This document shows positions 41,248 to 44,286 of a DNA stretch of 44,286 bases, piece after piece. The DNA lies in assembly GCA_038135065.1 (NCBI GenBank), contig JAYPWI010000030.1, positions 1-44,286 of the forward strand. Direction: 5' to 3'. Position 1 is the stretch's first letter; each line of letters begins with the position of its first letter. A program made the translations under genes and the position numbers. The notes below the pieces were generated by a model. It searched no databases, was not told where the DNA came from, and worked only from the letters and a program-made list of their open reading frames with translations. The DNA is from JAYPWI01 sp038135065. GTDB taxonomy: Bacteria; Actinomycetota; Acidimicrobiia; Acidimicrobiales; Poriferisodalaceae.

Positions 41248-42318
41248 TCAGTCCCAGGTGTGCAGGACGGGGAGCACTTCCGAGGCGAAGAGTTGCAGTG
41301 ACGCACGAGCTTCGTCGTCGGGAATACCCCCGTACCGGAAGGCAGTGGTGTACTCGAAGGGGCCGATGAGGTCACGGCGCTGTTCGAGCTTGGCCAGGAT
41401 CTGGTCGGGAGTGCCCCACGCGGTGGCCGACATGAACATGTCGAGGAAGCCGCTCTCGCCCACCCTTCGCAGCACCTCGGCCGCCTTGGCGTAGGAGTCG
41501 TATCCCTCGGTCACTGCGAAGTGATCCCCCATGACCTCGTAGTGCTCGAGCAGGCTGCCCAGATAGGTGCCCATATAGGTCCGCGCCTTCTCCTCGGCTT
41601 CGTCGGCATCGTCCATGCACAGACAGAAGTCGGCGGTCATCAGCGGCGGAGCGGGTTCCCCGTGCAGTTCGTGGTAGCGCTCCCGATAGGTCGTGATGCT
41701 GGGCATCCGGTGCTCCCAGGCCCGATCGGCGAACATGGTCATCCGGCCGGCGAAGCGAGCCGCTGACTCCACGGAGTCGTCGCTGGACGCCACCGCATAG
41801 AAACGGTCGTCGAACGAGCGCTCGGGCCGGGGACGGATCTCGATGCGGGGCTGTGGGAAGTGGGGCCCGTCACCCTCGATGAAGCCGGTCCGCAGCGCCT
41901 CGAGCACCATCGCGGTGCCCTCGTCGAATCTGGCCCGGGACTCGTCCATCTCCACCCCCCGGAACGGGGCGTACTCCCGGCGAGACAACCCGCGCCCGAC
42001 CCCGAAGCGGAGCCGACCCTTGGACACGTTGTCCAGCAACGCGATCTGCTCGGCGACCCGCAGCGGGTCGTGCCAGGGCATGATCACGGCGGCCGTTCCG
42101 ACGTCGATGTTGCTCGTCACCCCGACCAGGTAGGCCAGCAGTTGCGTGTTGTCCGGGCAGAACGAGTACCCGAAGAAATGGTGCTCGGCGGCCCAGGCCA
42201 CATCGAAACCCAACTCGTCGGCCAGGCGAGCCAGCCCGAGCTCATGGTCGTACACCTCGCTGTCGGTGATGTCGTGCCAACCATCGCTGGCGAAGGGCAT
42301 CAAGATGCCAACGTCCAC
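41248..42318 (-). CDS. LLM-class flavin-dependent oxidoreductase
   Basis: 356 residues from GTG 42318, supported by GGGGAGG 6 nt upstream. The luciferase-like TIM barrel shows VDVGILMPFA, LADELGFDVAWAAEHHF, IALLDNVSKGRLRFGVGRG and YAVASSDDSVESAARFA. Members use FMN or coenzyme F420; the AAEHH segment is usual for bacterial luciferase-like monooxygenases. Substrate unknown. It is divergent from the thioesterase (105 bp). Confidence 0.88.
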   Translation of the reverse strand: MDVGILMPFASDGWHDITDSEVYDHELGLARLADELGFDVAWAAEHHFFGYSFCPDNTQLLAYLVGVTSNIDVGTAAVIMPWHDPLRVAEQIALLDNVSKGRLRFGVGRGLSRREYAPFRGVEMDESRARFDEGTAMVLEALRTGFIEGDGPHFPQPRIEIRPRPERSFDDRFYAVASSDDSVESAARFAGRMTMFADRAWEHRMPSITTYRERYHELHGEPAPPLMTADFCLCMDDADEAEEKARTYMGTYLGSLLEHYEVMGDHFAVTEGYDSYAKAAEVLRRVGESGFLDMFMSATAWGTPDQILAKLEQRRDLIGPFEYTTAFRYGGIPDDEARASLQLFASEVLPVLHTWD

Positions 42319-42423
42319 GGGACGCCTCCCCTGTCGTGGCCCCACCCCCCGGTCGGGGCCGATCGGACATGGCTAGCACACCTCCACCCGACCGGCTCGG
42401 CCCAGATGTGGCACAGTCCGGCC

Positions 42424-43299
42424 ATGACTGCGGCAACCCAACGTGATCTCATCACCGCCCTCGAGCTGCGGACCGCCGAGGTGGGGAACTCCGATCACCT
42501 GGTCGGGTCCGTCCCACCGGCCGAGCAGGACAGCCCTTGGAACCTCTACGGCGGCCATCTTCTCGGCCAGTCGCTGGCTGCCGTGTGCCGCACCGTGGCC
42601 CCCGACCGACTCCCCCATTCCCTGCACGGGTACTTCCTGGCCCCCGGTGACCCGTCGAGGGAGGTCGACTACGCGGTGACCCGGACCCGGGACGGTCGCT
42701 CGTTCAACCACCGCCACGTCCTGGCCACCCAGGGCGAGCGACCGATCTTCGAACTGATCGCCTCGTTCCACCTCCCCGAGGACGGGCGGGTGTACCAGGT
42801 CGCTCCCCCGGCCGATGTCCCGCCACCCGAGGAACTGCCCGGGCTCCCAGAGCTGGTCGCGTCGCTCGACGAGGAGCCCTTCGACTCGTTCTGGACGCAT
42901 CGACCCCGCCCCGTGGATCTTCGCTACACCAACGCCCACTTCACCCCCACCGGGCCCACTGCGACCCAGGGCATCAGGGCTTGGATCCGCACCTTCGAGC
43001 CCTTGCCCGACGACCCTCACCTCCATGCCGCCGTGCTGGCCTACGTGGCCGACGAGTCGATCAGCGACAACGTGCTGATCCCCCACGACGTGCAGTGGGG
43101 CGACGAGGGGTTGGCGGTGGCCAGCCTCGACCACGCCATGTGGTTCCACCGTCCGTTCCGCATCGACGACTGGTTGCTCGTCGATCAGGAACCGATCGCC
43201 ACCGCCGGGGCGCGCGGGCTGTCGATCGGCCGGGTCTGGGATCGGGACGGCAACCTGGTGGCAACCATGACCCAGGAAGCGGTCATGCGCCTGGGCTGA
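42424..43299 (+). CDS. Acyl-CoA thioesterase II (TesB) family
   Basis: 291 residues made of two hot-dog folds. N-terminal FNHRHVLATQGERPIF and NLYGGHLLGQSLAA; C-terminal SLDHAMWFHRPFR with the catalytic Asp and VATMTQEAVMR with the catalytic Gln, matching the TesB Asp/Thr/Gln set. It hydrolyses acyl-CoA to acid and CoA, possibly on intermediates of the window's acyl-CoA enzymes. Confidence 0.9.
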   Translation: MTAATQRDLITALELRTAEVGNSDHLVGSVPPAEQDSPWNLYGGHLLGQSLAAVCRTVAPDRLPHSLHGYFLAPGDPSREVDYAVTRTRDGRSFNHRHVLATQGERPIFELIASFHLPEDGRVYQVAPPADVPPPEELPGLPELVASLDEEPFDSFWTHRPRPVDLRYTNAHFTPTGPTATQGIRAWIRTFEPLPDDPHLHAAVLAYVADESISDNVLIPHDVQWGDEGLAVASLDHAMWFHRPFRIDDWLLVDQEPIATAGARGLSIGRVWDRDGNLVATMTQEAVMRLG

Positions 43300-43346
43300 G
43301 TGCAGCACGGTGCACCATCGGACATCGACTTGACTAGGGTCCAGCG

Positions 43347-43745
43347 ATGACCCAGGGGTCCCGTCCCTTTTTGACGTTCCAGGGTGGAGCGGCCGGTCCG
43401 GCCCTCGACTTCTACGAGAGCGTGTTCGACGATTTCGATCTGCTCGACATCGTCCGCTACGGCCCCGCCGGGCCCGGTCCAAACGGAACGGTCATGACGG
43501 CACGTTTCCGGATGGCCGGCAGCGACTTCAGCTGCGCCGACAGCCCGATCGACCATGCGTGGGGGTTCACCCCCGCTGTCTCGATGTGGGTCGACTGCTC
43601 CTCTGAGAACGAACTCGAGTACCTGTTCGGCCGACTGTCCGAGAACGGTGAGGTGTTCATGCCAGCGGGCGATTACGGGTTCAGTACTCGCTTCGCATGG
43701 GTCGGTGACCAGTTCGGCGTCACCTGGCAGTTGAACGTGGCGTAG
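43347..43745 (+). CDS. PhnB-like VOC-fold protein
   Basis: 132 residues. RPFLTFQGGAAGPALDFYESVF, then MTARFRMAGSDFSCADSP and the terminal FAWVGDQFGVTWQLNVA are typical of the PhnB/3-demethylubiquinone methyltransferase-like VOC family, mostly of unknown function. Start ATG 43347 with AGGG upstream. A second, mostly missing, copy seems to end at 43975. Confidence 0.85.
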   Translation: MTQGSRPFLTFQGGAAGPALDFYESVFDDFDLLDIVRYGPAGPGPNGTVMTARFRMAGSDFSCADSPIDHAWGFTPAVSMWVDCSSENELEYLFGRLSENGEVFMPAGDYGFSTRFAWVGDQFGVTWQLNVA

Positions 43746-43918
43746 CGGCTCGCCTCGAGCCCTCGCCGGTGTCCGGTACTGCCCGACGGTCGAGACCGAT
43801 CCGACCGAGTTCATCAACGTGGTTGGCACAGCAGTTGCAGATCGTCCAGGCGGGCAACCGGTATTTGGTTGCGGGCCATACTGATGATCCACCCAATTCC
43901 CACCAGGAGGATCAGCGG

Positions 43919-43975
43919 ATGCTGCTCGACCGACTCGACGCCGNNNNNNNNNNCTGGCAGCTGAACGCAGCCTGA
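43919..43975 (+). CDS. Gene remnant spanning an assembly gap, ending like a PhnB paralogue
   Basis: ATG 43919 has AGGAGG 8 nt upstream and gives MLLDRLDA before ten N. After the gap comes WQLNAA and a stop at 43973-43975, nearly the same ending as the adjacent PhnB-like gene (WQLNVA). A strong start and a conserved end with nothing between suggest the gap hides most of one gene or parts of two. The 173 bp before 43919 hold no other feature I can support. Confidence 0.4.
   Translation: MLLDRLDAXXXXWQLNAA
43944..43953. other. Assembly gap (10 N)
   Basis: Ten N. The real missing length is unknown; the flanking coding pieces imply that about 100 residues or more may be missing. Confidence 0.95.
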
Positions 43976-43979
43976 CGGG

Positions 43980-44286
43980 TCAGCGGACGACCACGGGCAC
44001 CGACCGTGGTCCCCGAACCCCGATGGTCCACGACACGTCGTCGACCACCTCGAAGTCGGGGTAGCGCTCCAACCAGGCCCGAAGCGCGATGGCCAGCTCG
44101 GTGCGAGCCAGGTTGGAACCCAAGCAGCGGTGCACCCCCACCCCGAAGGCCAGGTGCCGATTGTGGGCGCGGTCCAACACCACCTCATCGGGACGATCGA
44201 AGTGGGCCGGGTCCCGATTGGCTGCCCCGTAGGTGATCAACAACCGTTCCCCAGCTCGCACGGGACAGCCCCCGATGTCACCGTCC
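43980..44286 (-). CDS. Cytochrome P450, C-terminal part
   Basis: The frame runs off the right edge; about 101 C-terminal residues are visible (DGDIGGCPVRAGERLLITYG onward). The heme loop FGVGVHRCLGSNLAR contains the thiolate Cys in the F-x2-G-x-H-x-C-x-G context, preceded by GAANRDPAHFDRPDEV. This is a bacterial class I-type P450 needing ferredoxin partners not visible here. Substrate unknown. The stop lies four bases after the end of the gap-spanning remnant. Confidence 0.9.
   Translation of the reverse strand, partial: DGDIGGCPVRAGERLLITYGAANRDPAHFDRPDEVVLDRAHNRHLAFGVGVHRCLGSNLARTELAIALRAWLERYPDFEVVDDVSWTIGVRGPRSVPVVVR

Noticed and set aside
1..44286. CRISPR array, prophage, transposon or integrative element
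   Set aside because: No repeat-spacer pattern, integrase, transposase, terminal inverted repeats or tRNA attachment site could be seen. The only sizeable DNA repeat is the FAS1 duplication.

Overview
The window is a high-G+C stretch, roughly two thirds G+C, that looks like an actinobacterium. The evidence is a WhiB protein, an actinobacterial-type SigF/RsbW pair, a DUF2236 (MpaB-like) protein, an Ltp2/DUF35 aldolase pair, an LLM flavin oxidoreductase, many GTG starts and several probably leaderless mRNAs. The secreted protein with repeated 'GYW..G.V..FG.A' units, and the abundance of CoA, amidohydrolase and dioxygenase genes, make Acidimicrobiia my best guess; this is inference. Two 10-N runs show it is a scaffolded, probably metagenomic, assembly. 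I found no integrase, transposase, CRISPR array, tRNA or rRNA.

Layout. 1-9 kb: end of a repeat-rich secreted protein, a zinc alcohol dehydrogenase with a lipoprotein esterase, an MFS transporter, an ACAD11-type acyl-CoA dehydrogenase, two divergent PLP aminotransferases, chorismate mutase and a GNAT acetyltransferase. 9-13.8 kb: Ltp2-like aldolase with its DUF35 partner, an M81/MlrC-type protein, a tandem universal stress protein and a CinA/PncC-like protein. 13.86-14.65 kb: a GrdB-family reductase gene with an in-frame TGA followed by a SECIS-like hairpin, so a probable selenoprotein. 14.7-24.7 kb: a stress-signalling block with WhiB, DUF2236, a SigF/SigB-type sigma factor and its anti-sigma kinase, a second RsbW-like ATPase, a STAS antagonist, a PAS-GAF-PP2C phosphatase and a new 77-residue protein, then a FAD oxidoreductase, an ABC exporter and an SRPBCC protein. 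24.7-29.7 kb: DUF427, an unlisted 34-residue membrane peptide, a frameshifted clamp-like/YbjN-like gene, a phosphatase/HDAC-like/EEP operon and a VOC protein. 29.7-36.5 kb: an overlapping NERD-helicase, PhyH dioxygenase and RecB/RNaseH/helicase operon with a second PhyH gene divergent from it. 36.5-44.3 kb: D-aminoacylase-type amidohydrolase, HsaA-like flavoprotein, a lipoprotein with two identical fasciclin domains, LLM oxidoreductase, TesB thioesterase, PhnB-like protein and a partial cytochrome P450.

How the genes work together. The main unifying observation is a promoter motif, GTTT-N16-GGGTA, the SigB/SigF recognition sequence with identical spacing. It occurs six times directly upstream of genes here: whiB, DUF2236, the second RsbW-like ATPase, the 77-aa/phosphatase/STAS operon, SRPBCC and the fasciclin lipoprotein. 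The sigma factor that should read it is encoded in the same block, so a regulator and part of its regulon can be read from one contig. Three of these genes start 10-11 nt after the -10 element and are probably translated from leaderless or nearly leaderless mRNA. The second major observation is the probable selenoprotein. The third is the tightly coupled nuclease/helicase/dioxygenase operon, whose role is unknown.
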